64,000 nt of DNA from Macrotis lagotis (Eukaryota; Chordata; Mammalia; Peramelemorphia; Peramelidae), in the NCBI RefSeq assembly GCF_037893015.1, contig NC_133663.1:219259753-219323752 (forward strand), written 5' to 3'. The position numbers and the translations under genes are program-made. A model generated the notes under the pieces. That model searched no databases and was not told the DNA's origin. It saw only the letters and a list, made by a program, of their open reading frames with translations. Shown here piece by piece: positions 22,641-33,493 of the stretch (the stretch's first letter is position 1; every line of letters starts with the position of its first letter).

Positions 22641-23158
22641 TGCTTTCTTTTTTAATCCCACTTTCTTCATATATATTTATATGTATAAATATTTGGATAT
22701 ATATTCATTTAACTATATATGTATATATTCCTATAAACGAATAAATGAACAAATGAATAAAAGCATCTCCAAACATCACTCAACCCCTGTGGCTAATGGA
22801 TTATTTCAATCTCATTCAGTCATTATTATTGTCTAGACTAGAGGAAGGAGCCACACAGAAACCATTTAAACAACATCTATATTCCAAACTAAATCACTCC
22901 TGTCTTCATTTCTCTCAATTGTCTATACAGTTATTAACATTGTACAAAGGTTCATGAAGATTTACCCAATGAAAATGTAGTAGGAACAGCTCTTGCATCA
23001 ATCCAAAGTGAAACCCATGACAGCATCACCATCAACATTGGCTAGGAAATAGGATTGCAGGACAAAAAAGAAAATATTCCTTCTTAGCACAAAATTAATG
23101 AAAAGTCTGTTGTACCAACTTGCTGGGGAAAGGTAAGGAATTTTCATTAGTATAAGTA
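22641..23158. other. Unassigned, with AT-rich stretch
   Basis: 22,660-22,760 is an atat/gtat-rich low-complexity stretch; no gene is seen. Confidence 0.5.
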
Positions 23159-23322
23159 CTTAAGCCCTTCTTTCCCCCTCACAATTATCAATAAAGTATT
23201 TAAGTGCTTACTATGTATCAGACTCTGTCGGAGAAGCTGAGGATACAAATACACAGAATAAAACAATTCCTACTTGCAATGAGCTTACATTGTTGCAATA
23301 AGCAACAAGACATACTAACATG
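23159..23322 (+). repeat. Old interspersed repeat (L2-associated type)
   Basis: aagtgcttactatgtatcag, gaggatacaaatacacagaa and caatgagcttacattg recall the widespread mammalian 'cttactatgtgcca / ggagcttaca' repeat. Class uncertain. Confidence 0.5.
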
Positions 23323-24365
23323 ATCAAGAACATAGTAAATTTTTTCTAAGAAGAAAATAATGAATTAAATGAAAGTATGAACTTTTAATTTCTAGGCCAA
23401 AAGATCTCAAGAAATTTTGCTACTGTAATTCAGATAGCGTATTCTGCAGACTTTCCTTTGTAGACAATCCTTACCGACACTTCATAGTTAAATTTTTCAA
23501 AACTATTTGCAAGTTTTCTACAAACAATTTAGCTTGCTCCAATACTTCAATGTAACTATTGGATAGGGGCAATCTAATCTATAAGGTCTTTGCTTTCAGG
23601 GATGCTTCTCCAATTTCTTCCTATCCTTCAATGCTTAGCTCAATTTTCCCTCTCCATTGTTAGTACTTTTTGTCATCTCTGGATGATGTCAACACTTTGT
23701 AGTTCTCTTGTATTTTCACTTTTTACCTTGATCAGAATATTCCCAATAAAACCTTCTTAGGGTTAATATTCCTAATGAAATCATCTCAGGGTAAAGAAAT
23801 ATTAAGAAAATTTCTTAATTTTTTTAAATTCTTAATTCTTAGATTATTCTTAGAAGAAAGACCTTGCATTCCAAATGAGACTTGTAATGCCACCTGTTTT
23901 CTTGATAAGGATATTTTTTACTAACTGGGAGGATAATAGACTGTTCCTAGACCTTGTGTTCCAAGACAAATTACATTACTTCAATAAGATAGTTATTATC
24001 CTGGAATATTATTCCCACCATCTGGATGGTGAGGTAATATTTTATGAAAACCTTTCATTCTTTTCTTTGTTGCTGGGGTAGATTTTTGCGTATAGAATGT
24101 AACTCTGAAGACTAACCACTGAATCGACAGAGAGAGAGGATAGGGAGGAGGAGGGGATTGAGTTAGGCCATATAATCTTGCTTGACTGTCAGTTTGGAGG
24201 CACTCCTTGATCTTCACTACCTTTGTGAGACATGGAGTGTGCCCTTCTCTCAAGAAAAGCAAATAAAAACTTTCTTTTACTCAGACTAGTCCCTGAAGAT
24301 TTTGTTTAGTGTATTTTTATCACACACAACCTTATTTTAGAGTCATATACATGTATGCCTCCTGT
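23323..24365. other. Unassigned sequence
   Basis: About 1 kb without a recognised repeat or gene. Frames at 23,875-24,081 (+) and 23,996-24,262 (-) overlap and neither shows a domain. Confidence 0.5.
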
Positions 24366-24430
24366 TTCATTATTTTGTTTGTATTCCTAGCAGAACCTAA
24401 CAGAGTACCTGGAAAATAGTGGACATTTAT
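24366..24430 (+). repeat. LINE2 3' end scrap
   Basis: cctagcagaacctaacagagt then tggaaaatagtggacatttattga resembles the L2 terminus. Confidence 0.5.
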
Positions 24431-24617
24431 TGATGATGATGATGATGAAGATGATGATGATGAAGATGTTTGTCCTTCATCCTTCATTTTTGAAGAGGAC
24501 CATGACATCAGAGAGGTGAAGCCATGAGAAGCATTTTTTATTATTATTTTTGAGATGACAAGGTACTGTGGTATGTCATCAGCTTCACTTTCTCCTCCAG
24601 AGCCATCTGGATCCAAT
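24431..24617 (-). repeat. RTE-tailed SINE 3' part with (ATC)n tail
   Basis: Reversed: the tail is (GAT)n on the + strand (24,431-24,470), then tttgtccttcatccttcat, gaagaggaccatgacatc and ctcctccagagccatctgga. The 5' (tRNA-like) half is absent; instead HAL1 sequence starts at once. Confidence 0.8.
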
Positions 24618-25715
24618 GCCATTTCTGCTTTTTAAAGCATTCTTCTCTTCAATAACTTTTTGAAGTGTTTTATCCATTTGACCTAAACTGGTTTTTAACA
24701 TGTTATTTTCTTCAGCATTTTTTTGGATCTCCTTGACCAACTTGTTTTCATGTTTTTCTTACATCTCTCTCATTTCTTTTCCCAAATTTTCTTCTATCTC
24801 CCTTATTTGATTTTCAAAATCTTTTTTGAGCTCTGTCATTGCCTGAGCCCAACTTCTATATTTCTTGGAGTCTTTAGATGCAGAAGCTTGGACTTTCTCA
24901 TCTTCAGATTGAGTATTTTGGTCCTCCATGGGACCAAAGTAATTGTCTATGGTCAGGTTCCTTTTTTCCCCCCTGTTCACTCATTTCCCCAGTCTGTGCC
25001 TGGTTTTGGGATTATTGGGATACCCCCACAAGGACCTCAGTGTGTGAGACTCTGACTGCTCTCCTGGTCTGTGAATGACTACAAGCTCACCCCTCTGCCA
25101 CAGGGCTGTGTGTGTGGGGGTGGTGGTGGGGTGGTGGTCCCTGTTCTATGGGGGGCCTAGACTGCAACCATGGTCTGAATGTGGTCAAAGCCCCAGAGTC
25201 CTGTTCCAGGGACAGAGGACAGACCTTGGCAGTCTCTCTCTACTCCCTGACCTTCTGTAGGTTGAGCACTCAGGGAGCAGCTGCCTGGAGACTCCTGCTG
25301 GGTGACTCCACTTGCCTGATTGCATTTCTTGGATATGGGCTACTCTGAGTGCCAGCCAAGCTGAGAGCCTGGGCTTTGCACGTACTCTGGCAGAGGTCTC
25401 CCTGCTGATTTTCCAAGTTGTGCTTGGTGCTCCCTGGTCGGGAAACTGTTTCTGCTGCTGGGAGCCGGCATTCCCAGGTGGCCTGGTGCTATTCCCAGGA
25501 ATCTGAAGTTCCTCACCCCTCCAACCATGTGGAACAGAGTTTTTCCACTATTTTCCACATTACCTTGGGCTAGAGAATTGCCTCACTTGATCTTTCTGTG
25601 GGTTCTGTCTCTTGGACATTTAGAGTCATACTTTTAAGGTTTTTTGAAATATTTTGGAGAGAGCACCTAAGAGAGGCTCTTCTCCTACAGCCATCTTGGC
25701 TCTACCCCTGGTAGC
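24618..25715 (-). mobile_element. HAL1 5' half, joined to RTE-SINE
   Basis: The reverse complement begins gtagagccaagatggctg and runs through the same 5' region as the HAL1 at 249. It enters ORF1 and stops near the position equal to 1333 of that copy. Having the 5' but not the 3' end is the opposite of ordinary truncation. Confidence 0.85.
24759..24980 (-). pseudogene. HAL1 ORF1 N-terminal fragment
   Basis: A 73-codon frame carries TIDNYFGPMEDQNTQSEDEK, then a Lys/Glu-rich start of a coiled coil (TELKKDFENQIREIEENLGK), the N-terminal part of the HAL1 ORF1 protein. The probable true start (ATG AGT GAA CAG, on the minus strand around 24,985) is out of frame because of the G/A run after it. A stop near 24,759 ends the frame; another coding stretch follows to about 24,620. 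Not functional. Confidence 0.75.
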
Positions 25716-26116
25716 AGTAATTTCTAAAGGAACATAACTTCTGAGCTTTTATTGCTTCTTCTTAATTCTGCCCTGATTTATTTTTGCCTCTCTGGGTAAT
25801 TGCTTAGCAGTAATTGTATCAACTCTTTTCCTTTTCCTTTAAGTCTTCAAAAACAACTTTATATCCCTGTGCTTATAGCAGGTAATTTATGTATCCATCA
25901 AAAGTCCTCAACCCAGTGCCTTGCATTAGTAAGTGCTATATAAAAACTCATCCCCTGTCCTTCAATGAGAAACTGTAGTTCTCTGCATCATTACCCATTT
26001 TCTCTTCAGTCCCTTCTGTCACAGAAGAAAAACTTAATTCTCTAATAGGTATCTAAAATATCCTTATCCCTTCCTACTCTTATACCTCCATGACTCTGGT
26101 TTTAACAATTATCCTT
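25716..26116. other. Unassigned sequence with possible L2 end
   Basis: cccagtgccttgcattagtaa near 25,913 resembles an L2/MIR terminus; otherwise nothing is recognised. Confidence 0.4.
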
Positions 26117-26130
26117 TATCATGCATTTTC

Positions 26131-26305
26131 TTTTTTTTTCTTTTTTCTTTTGTCTTTTTTTTTAGTTTTTGCAAGGCAATGGGGTTAAGTGGCTTGCCCA
26201 AGGCCACACAGCTAGGTAATTATTAAGTGTCTGAGGTTGGATTTGAACTCAGGTACTCCTGACTCTAGGGCTGGTGCTCTATCCATTGTGCCACCTAGCC
26301 GCCCC
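26131..26305 (-). repeat. tRNA-derived marsupial SINE, nested
   Basis: Complete reversed copy with a long T-rich tail. Perfect 14-bp TSD tatcatgcattttc at 26,117-26,130 and 26,306-26,319. Confidence 0.97.
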
Positions 26306-26319
26306 TATCATGCATTTTC

Positions 26320-26560
26320 AATGTCTCCCTGACTACTGCCATTATCTTTCCAACTATTTACAAATAGGTTCTTGTCTCCCAAGTCCTAAAGACTCCCCTC
26401 TATCCTTCCACTCCATTCATATTCCATTTTATCTCCCTTCATAGTCAAGCAGACTATACACAATGTTTCAGCTTTGTCACCATATACTTCTCTTCAACTC
26501 TTTAAAATCTAACTTATAGCCATGCACCACCATCAGTACTAAAGAGATGAAAGAAATTTA
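26320..26560 (+). repeat. LINE2 ORF fragment
   Basis: ccattttatctcccttcatag, then tcttcaactctttaaaatct follow the L2 stretch between the endonuclease and RT boxes (SLLPF.AKLLE-type region), strongly decayed. Confidence 0.6.
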
Positions 26561-26862
26561 GCATTATTAAAAGAACTCTGAAATATCCCAAGGGTAATTC
26601 TGTTCTCTTCTATTTAACTCTGAATTCAACTTATTTTCCATTTATTCTGTCAAAGATGTAGATAAACAGAGATAAGCCCTTTGTAATATCCATCTATTAT
26701 GCATGTATTCCATGATATTCTTTATCTACTTGATATTTTCTTGTGTGGATGATAGCCCAAACTCTTTTGTGTAGTAACACACATCTTATGGGAGGTTCTA
26801 CAATACTCCAGGACTTAATACCATTGACAAATAGAAGCAATTGAAAAATCTCAGCATCTGTA

Positions 26863-26955
26863 GGAATCATACAATTCTAGAGAGATAGATTTAGAGTTGG
26901 AAAGGACCTCAAAAGTCACCTTGTTTTTATAATCTCTCTAGAATTGTATGATTCC
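26863..26955. repeat. 24-bp perfect inverted repeat (hairpin)
   Basis: Left arm 26,863-26,886 (ggaatcatacaattctagag plus agat) and right arm 26,932-26,955 are exact reverse complements with a 45-base loop. The left arm and loop (tagagttggaaaggacctca) look like an old CR1/MIR-associated repeat. The right arm looks like a back-copied piece of it. Confidence 0.9.
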
Positions 26956-27738
26956 ATATTTTATAAAAGAAGACCAAGTCATCATTCAAATTATATTAAC
27001 TTATTAACTACAGAGCCAGCAATTATAGCCCAAATAATGGATTAGGAATCATAAAGAACTGTACTTAAATCCCACTTCAGACATTAATTTGATCCCAAGG
27101 AAAGTCACAACATCACAATAAGAGCAGAAATTATAAAAGTTGCTTAATTTTTTGTTACATATATATTTTGTTCATAGGAAGCTCTGTATATACCAGTAAA
27201 ATCAAAATTCTGCACCAAAAGAAAACTTTTTAAAAATTAAAACTAGCAAAGCTCTTAAAATATGAAGAATCTTTTTAAAAAACACAAAAATTTCTTCATT
27301 TTTCTTAGAAATCACATTTTTTCTCTTTTTGATGATAAGATTTTGAAGTTCATTTTGAAATAACTAAAACATATCTTTTAATGAAACAATTGGCACATTC
27401 AAGCACATGGTCAGAAAAAAAATGGAAAATCCAAATGAAATACATTATCTAAGTTCAACATGGCAGACTAGGACAGGTAAAGAGAATATTATATAACTGG
27501 CATGAGTTATCTGGGAGGTTAGGAATCGATCTTTCTTCTTTCAGTTCCTGGAGGGGATCTATGTTGGCTAGATTTGGAGAACAATTATTCTGTGCTTATT
27601 TTATACAACAGTGATATTAAACTCAAACAGAAATGGAGGCCACTAAACCATACATAAGGAGTGCTGACTGAATATATATCTTAGAAAACCACATAACATT
27701 ATATAGTCCATTATTTGGAATTGATTATCTGTACCCCA
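26956..27738. other. Unassigned AT-rich sequence
   Basis: No gene or repeat recognised. Confidence 0.5.
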
Positions 27739-28235
27739 AGAAGATTTATTGAAGGTCTGATATCCTTGAAAGGATATCTACAATGAAGTGTCTCCAAGTA
27801 TCTATACATGAATCTCTGACAATATTTTTTATCAATGACTTGGATGAACAAATAGAAGTCATACTCTTTAAATTTTTGCAGATGACTAAAATCTGGCAGG
27901 AATAGTTAGCATGCTGGTTGATACTGTCAGAATTCAAAATAGTCTCAACAGACAGGAACCTTGGTCTAAATGTAATGAACATATAATTCATTTAAAAATA
28001 ACTTTACAAATTCAAAATGGACAAGGGGTGGTTAGTAAATCATCTGGGAAAAAGCTTAAAAAGTTAATTGTAAGCTTAATAATGTGTCAGTGATTTAGTA
28101 TGGCAGCCAAGAAATCTTTGGCAGCATTAAAGGAGACATAATAAAGTTCATATGAGTGGAGCTGATACTTCTATTGTATTAAGTATGTCATGAAGAATGA
28201 GATGTGGGAGAGGATGGAATAGATAAAAATGGGAG
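27739..28235 (+). repeat. CR1/L3-type LINE, RT fragment
   Basis: The reading FINDLDEQIEVILFKF followed by a FADDTK-like remnant corresponds to the CR1 RT 'INDL...LSKFADDTK' stretch. Further on, gtatggcagccaagaaa and gcattaaaggagacataata match the CR1 region after it. Stops are frequent. Confidence 0.75.
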
Positions 28236-28246
28236 GTATTCTAGAG

Positions 28247-28427
28247 CAATATTTTTCAAACTGCTGCAAGGAACCTTAAACACCCCCAAGTTTTTTTAAA
28301 TTAACTTTATGCCATTAATAGAAAATAAAAATAATAATTTTAGATAGTTTTACTTTAAGGGTTTTGCCAAGGTTTTTGGTTAAACTAAAGGGGTTTTATG
28401 TGAGTTTGAGAATTTTGAGAATCACTG
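28247..28427. mobile_element. hAT-type MITE (MER5-like)
   Basis: Imperfect terminal inverted repeats: left caatatttttcaaactg, right tttgagaatcactg (reverse complement cagtgattctcaaa). Length 181 bp, close to MER5-type non-autonomous hATs. The expected 8-bp TSD is not clear. Confidence 0.5.
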
Positions 28428-29400
28428 CTTTAAAAGATGATGTTATCACAGGTGTTGCTGTTATTGCTAATATGGAAGCCACAAAAAAGCTTTGGTAGAA
28501 AGCTCTAGGTTGGCTAAAAACAAAATAATCTTTTCCTTTCCCTATTTTTTTTCTACATTGCACCCTCTTCAAAAGCATATAGCAACTCCAATGTCCATCT
28601 TTGTTTCATTAAAGTTGATATTTTACATTGTTGTTTACCTAAGTTTTAGAAACTAGAACCAAAATAAAACTGATAAATCCAAGGTATTATTGATTTGGAG
28701 TATTTTGTACACTTAAGGGCAGTTAAGGGAAAGGTTATAGTCATCTTTGTAGAAAAGACAAAGGAAGCTCTCTTTTTGAATGTAGACTGATTCCTTTTCT
28801 AGGGTCTCAAAACAAACCAAAGGATTTTTTTTAAATTAATAAATAGTTATAAATACTTCAAAGCAGGGTAAACCAATGGGTAAAGAATGAGTTAAGCAAT
28901 GGTGTTACAGGGAAGAAGAGTTAGTAATTAAGACAGAATACATATGTAAAATTTATGTAAGTATATGTGTACTTTATTAACCTTAAAGCATATATAAATA
29001 TCTATCATTCTTATTTTTTTCTTCATAGTAGTAGTAGTTTGTAGAAGGTTGGCGTTGTTTTCCTCAGGTGCCTTAAGTGGTCTCAAGAAATCAGATTTTC
29101 TTCCTATCCTTTTATTATTCAGGACTCCCTCCACTCATTAATTCCATTTCTATGGTTAGATTAAAGGCCTTGACTAAGAGAAAGTCATGCTCTTGGAAAT
29201 GCCTTGAAAGAGCAACACCACCCAATAAGGATGGAGACCATTCAAGAAGTAGTTAGCTTTTCTTCTAAACCTGGCAACTCCCATCCTCAACCAGTCACTT
29301 TAACAACTTTTTTTTTTGTAAAAAATCAGAACTGAGCTTATGATTTTAATGGTTGAGGAAATTTCCACTGAGGAAGTTGCATATACACTGACTGATCTGT
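28428..29400. other. Unassigned sequence
   Basis: No gene or recognised repeat; small frames at 28,396-28,578 and 28,928-29,134 lack domains. Confidence 0.5.
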
Positions 29401-29404
29401 AGCT

Positions 29405-29565
29405 ATTCTAGAGTCTCAGAAAATTGCCTGGACACTCTCATAGATTAAATGATTTACTCTCATAGATTTAAGTGATGGCCACACAGTAAATCTATGTCAG
29501 AGACAGGGTTTGAAACTAAGTCTACCACATTGTGCTCTCACCTAAAAATAAGAACTATCTAAAAT
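29405..29565 (-). repeat. MIR-like fragment, antisense
   Basis: tggccacacagtaaatctatg and cagagacagggtttgaaact are reversed MIR words. Confidence 0.5.
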
Positions 29566-29647
29566 CAAATTATATTGCCTCAGGAGTTAGTGGTTCTTTC
29601 TTGGACATCTTCAAGAAGACATTTGGTGACTAGTTGTTTGGTATGAT

Positions 29648-30056
29648 GTGGAACTAGATAACTCAGTGGATAGAATTCTGAGCCTGGAGTTAGAAATTAT
29701 TCTATTTGCCCAACTCTTCATGACCCCATTTGGGGGTTTTCTTGGAAAAGATACAAAAGTGGTTTGCCTTTTCCTTCTCCAGTTCATTTTACAGATGAGG
29801 AAATTGAGATAAATAGGGTTAAGTGACTTGTCCAAGTGTCTAAGGCCTAATTTGTACTCAGGTCTTCCTGATGCCAAGTTGGGCATTCTATCCACTGCAC
29901 TAACTGCCTCCTGGAGTTAGCCTTAATTCATTGAAGGAAATGGCAAACCACTTCAGTATTCTTGCTAAAAACAAACAAACAAACAAACTCTATAGATAGG
30001 ATTGGAGTGCTATGGTTCACTGGGTCACAGAGTTAGAAATGATTGAACAACAAATG
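29648..30056 (+). repeat. MAR1-type SINE split by a second MAR1
   Basis: Head at 29,648-29,693 (aactcagtggatagaattct, then gagcctggagttag). It resumes at 29,910 with cctggagttag and continues to gaaggaaatggcaaaccact...gaaatgattgaacaacaaa. A (AAAC)n run lies at 29,968-29,989. Confidence 0.88.
29694..29909 (-). repeat. MAR1-type SINE inserted in MAR1
   Basis: Reversed MAR1: ctcttcatgaccccatttgg, ggtttgccttttccttctcc, aggaaattgagataaatagg and ccactgcactaactgcctc. Flanked by cctggagttag at 29,683-29,693 and 29,910-29,920. Confidence 0.88.
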
Positions 30057-30452
30057 ATATAGAGAAGAGGTACAGAATTTGTAGCTGCAAAACTTCAAAG
30101 GACTCCCAGAGTAAAACTGCAAATGTTTACATATGTAATGTTAATTTATAGTTTTTTCCATATCACCACATGGCCCATAGTAATCTGTTGCTATTTGAAT
30201 TTGACTCCATCAATGCAGAAAGATACTTGTTCAGTTTTGGCTTGGATTTAATGGCATCTGAGGTCTTTTCCAACTCCAAGATTTGATAATTCCTGATGGT
30301 AAGTAGGCAGGGTTCTGAGGACCAGCAACAATGCAAGCATTTCTCTGAATTCCAAAAGAACTATGGCTATTACCAGATATAAGAATCATGTAAGTATCAA
30401 AGATTCTTAGATAAATGTGGAACCAGAAAGTATAATCTCTTACTAATAAATA
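30057..30452. other. Unassigned sequence
   Basis: No gene or clear repeat; ggcatctgaggtcttttcca near 30,251 recalls a MIR tail. Confidence 0.45.
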
Positions 30453-30788
30453 GTGATGATAGTTGTCCTTCTTTCCCTAAGAAAACCATGACATTGGGGA
30501 GTGATGCCATGACAAGCACATGAACTGGATTTGAGTGAGGGGGTCCTTTGCTAAGCCACCAGCCTTATTTTCTCTTCTGTAGCCATCTGGGTCCAGTGGC
30601 CAAAGATGAATCAGAATGATTGGAATCAGAATGACTGGAGATGACCCTGGATGCAAGGCAATCTGGGTTACATGACTTGCCCAAGTTTTCACAGATAATA
30701 AGTATCAAGTATCCAAGGCTAGCTTTGAACTCAGGTCCGTCTGAGTCTAGGGCTGGTGCTCTATCCACCTCACCACCTAGCTGTCCCA
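30453..30788 (-). repeat. RTE-tailed SINE, near full length
   Basis: On the minus strand: tRNA-like head (gggacagctaggtggtgagg, agagcaccagccctagactc), B box, ttgggcaagtcatgtaaccc, then an unrelated body (catccagggtcatctccag, gggtccactgg-type, ccaattc, catcactccc) ending in aaggacaactatcatcac. The last part is shared with the RTE-like repeat at 53,171-53,330, so an RTE LINE probably supplies the enzymes. Confidence 0.8.
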
Positions 30789-31061
30789 GTTCACAAAAAT
30801 TCTAAAATTCATAATAAACAATAAACAAAAACAAAAACTCTACAAAACAGTTTTGGATAAATCATTAATTTAGCCAATGAGAGATTAGCAACTTTGTTAC
30901 TGCTATATGTCAGTTGGCTGACTAGATAAAAATAAGCCAGTTTAAACCAGAAGGTGTATAGAGCATAGTAGATGTTTAATAAACACTTCTTAGTAGTTTA
31001 AGTAACAGACTATGCCAGTGCTACTCTAGAAGGCTAGTTCACTAGATGAACTGAACTCTTT

Positions 31062-31212
31062 TTTTTTTTTAGATTTTTGCAAGGCAATGGGGTTAAGTGG
31101 CTTGCCCAAGGCCACACAGGTAGGTAATTATTAAGTGTCTGAGGCTGGATTTGAACTCAGGTACCCCTGACTCCAGGGCTAGTGCTCTATCCACTGTTCC
31201 ACCTAACCTCTC
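31062..31212 (-). repeat. tRNA-derived marsupial SINE
   Basis: Complete reversed copy; 11-bp TSD ctgaactcttt at 31,051-31,061 and 31,213-31,223. Confidence 0.95.
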
Positions 31213-31223
31213 CTGAACTCTTT

Positions 31224-31688
31224 AATAAGGAAAGGGAAATATGCTCATCTGAGTTTTAGGCCTTATTTCCAGCATATGCATATAAAAAAGAAAGGAAAAT
31301 AAAATAAAATACTTAGAACTACATTGTAAAATTTGTGGGGCTGATCCATAGACTCTGAGGACTTTGAACAACTGATACAGGGTAGGGACTCCATATATGC
31401 TTCTTGTCTGATTAATTCTTGTGTTCAAAAGAAATCCAAGTTTTTCAATAATTACACTTGTATATATGGCATCTTATAGACAGCTTTCACAAGCTTAGCA
31501 TAGTAAACTAAAGATTATTTGACATGTTTGCCAAACCTTTGCCTTTAGATCTTTTACCCACTCCTTACATTCAATAGCTTCACTAGAATGAAGACCTTCT
31601 TTGGGATTCATGTAAAGAACCTTGGATTAGTGGAGGGATATGACTATGATCATAGGGCCTTGAAATGGTTTTAGATTCAGAGCTTGAA
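31224..31688. other. Unassigned sequence
   Basis: Nothing recognised. Confidence 0.5.
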
Positions 31689-31689
31689 A

Positions 31690-31912
31690 TGACCTTAAGG
31701 GTCATTAAGTCATAGGATTATATGAAATCACAGCTCATAGATCTGGTTAGAAGAGGCTTTAGAGCCATCCACATTTTACAGATGAGAAAACTGAGGTCCA
31801 GTGAGATGAAATGATTTGCCTAATATCCCATTAGATAGTTAAGTGGCAGATCAGGAATTAGAAGCCAAGTTCTTGAATTCAAAACCTAGGACTTTACCTC
31901 AGAGTAACTTTA
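31690..31912 (-). repeat. MIR-type repeat, antisense
   Basis: ccacattttacagatgagaaa, actgaggtccagtgaga, gatttgcctaatatccca and gtggcagatcaggaatta in reversed MIR order. Confidence 0.75.
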
Positions 31913-32298
31913 TTTTCCAAAGATGGTTTTGAAGTATTTTATTATAATTAGAAATTCTCATAAGACACTGAAAAAAATGGAACAAAATTGGAATTTATAG
32001 ACAAATATTGTAAATATAGCAAGCCTTGACCTGTACAATTCCATGTAATACCATGTAATAGAATGAATACTAGACTTTACTGATATGTTTTAATGTACCC
32101 TAAATCAAATACTTACCTGGTTATTAATACTTTTCAAAGGGAGCAACTTTATAAGAAGCAATTAGTTCAATAGGAAAAATGCTGGGTATGTAGAATATGT
32201 ACCTTGGTAGCCAGAATGCAAACTAAAATCATCAAAAGGTATTTATAGATACCTGAGACAATTTAATCTCTGATTTCATTGATTTAATGTCAGTAAAC
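31913..32298. other. Unassigned sequence
   Basis: Nothing recognised. Confidence 0.5.
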
Positions 32299-32299
32299 A

Positions 32300-32515
32300 T
32301 TTTTGTGGGTAGCTAGTGGTGCAGTGTCTTGAGTTCTGGCCCTAGAGTCAGGAAGACCTAAGTTCAAATCTAGCCTTGCAATACATATTAGCTGTGTGAC
32401 CCCTGGAAAATCATTTAACCCTCTTTGCCTCATCTGTAAAGAGCTGGAGAAGGAAATGGCAAACCACTCCAGTATCTTTGCCAAGGAAATCCCAATGGAA
32501 TCATGAAGAGTTTGA
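32300..32515 (+). repeat. MAR1-type SINE
   Basis: ggccctagagtcaggaagac, gctgtgtgacccctgg, gctggagaaggaaatggcaa and ccagtatctttgccaagg; the end is slightly clipped. Confidence 0.92.
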
Positions 32516-32714
32516 TAGAACTGAAATGCTTGAACAAAAATTTCAAAAATGAAACGCTACCTGCTCTCAAGAGCCTTATAAATCTACTAGCAAGGATAGA
32601 ACATGTACAAAGAATATATAAACTAATTTCAGGAGAAGGTGACTATGGGTGGGTGAAGGTACCAGGAAAGACCTTACTTACAATAGGAGATAGCACCTGA
32701 GAAATAGAGGGATA

Positions 32715-32925
32715 GGGACTGGATTTGAAATTTCATTGATATAAAGAATTCTCAGGTGAGGAAAACTGTTTACCAATGCACACCTTCCCAGAAATGCAAT
32801 CTGGGGTAATGAGACATTGAGTGATTTGCCCAGAATAACATACAACCAGTATATTTCAGAAGCAGGACTTGAGTCCAGAATTTTCTGACCTCAAGACCAG
32901 GTCTCTTGTGATCCATTATTCCCTC
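32715..32925 (-). repeat. Marsupial MIR-like repeat with gatttcattg end
   Basis: gaaatttcattgatataaaga, aatgcacaccttcccagaaa, gacattgagtgatttgccca and gcaggacttgagtccaga match the copy at 59,290 in the same order. Confidence 0.7.
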
Positions 32926-33142
32926 ACTGGAGTTATGTTTTATATAGGAACAATGAAAAATTATTCCTTTTCAAATATATAAGGACTTTAGTAGGTCTGT
33001 CAACAGCTTAAGTATGAATCATTGTCAATGTGATACTGGTAAACACAGTACTAACTAACTCAGGGTATCTTTGACCATCTGATTCATATCTTGAGTGGTG
33101 ACCAAGTGATCTAACAACGGGGCTTCATGAGAAGATGGCAGA

Positions 33143-33294
33143 GGGGACAGCTAGGTGGCGCAGTGGATAGAGCACTGGCCCTGGAGTCAGGAGTACCTGA
33201 GTTCAAATCCTGCCTCAGACACTTAATAATTACAGCTGTGTGCCCTTGGGCAAGCCACTTAACCCCATTTGCCTTGAAAAAAAACTAAAAAAAA
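33143..33294 (+). repeat. tRNA-derived marsupial SINE
   Basis: ggggacagctaggtggcgcag through caagccacttaaccccattt to an A tail. Flanks agaagatggcagag and agaaggcatagaag are only partly alike, so the TSD is uncertain. Confidence 0.92.
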
Positions 33295-33481
33295 GAAGGC
33301 ATAGAAGTGATAGACTTAGGGAATGAGACATATTGAACAGGACCAATAAGGGAAATTGTTTTCTTCAATTTTATTAATTAGTTACAAGAACCTTATTTTT
33401 CTTTTCCCTCCAATGAGATGAAAATTGGGAGGGAGAGAAAAATAAATTTCTGTTAGTTAAAAGCTTAAAATTTTGTTAAAG

Positions 33482-33493
33482 AAGAAATGTTTA
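33482..33493 (+). repeat. Left TSD of full-length L1
   Basis: aagaaatgttta, repeated exactly at 40,322-40,333. Confidence 0.93.

Noticed and set aside
24332-24622. 96-codon minus frame with a long Ser run
   Set aside because: The serine run is the translated (ATC) microsatellite tail of the RTE-SINE.
24390-25740. tagcag on both sides of the HAL1/RTE-SINE as a TSD
   Set aside because: The two copies are not next to the element's ends and are too short.
33143-33294. Exact TSD for this SINE
   Set aside because: The flanks are only partly alike (agaagatggcagag and agaaggcatagaag), so none is claimed.
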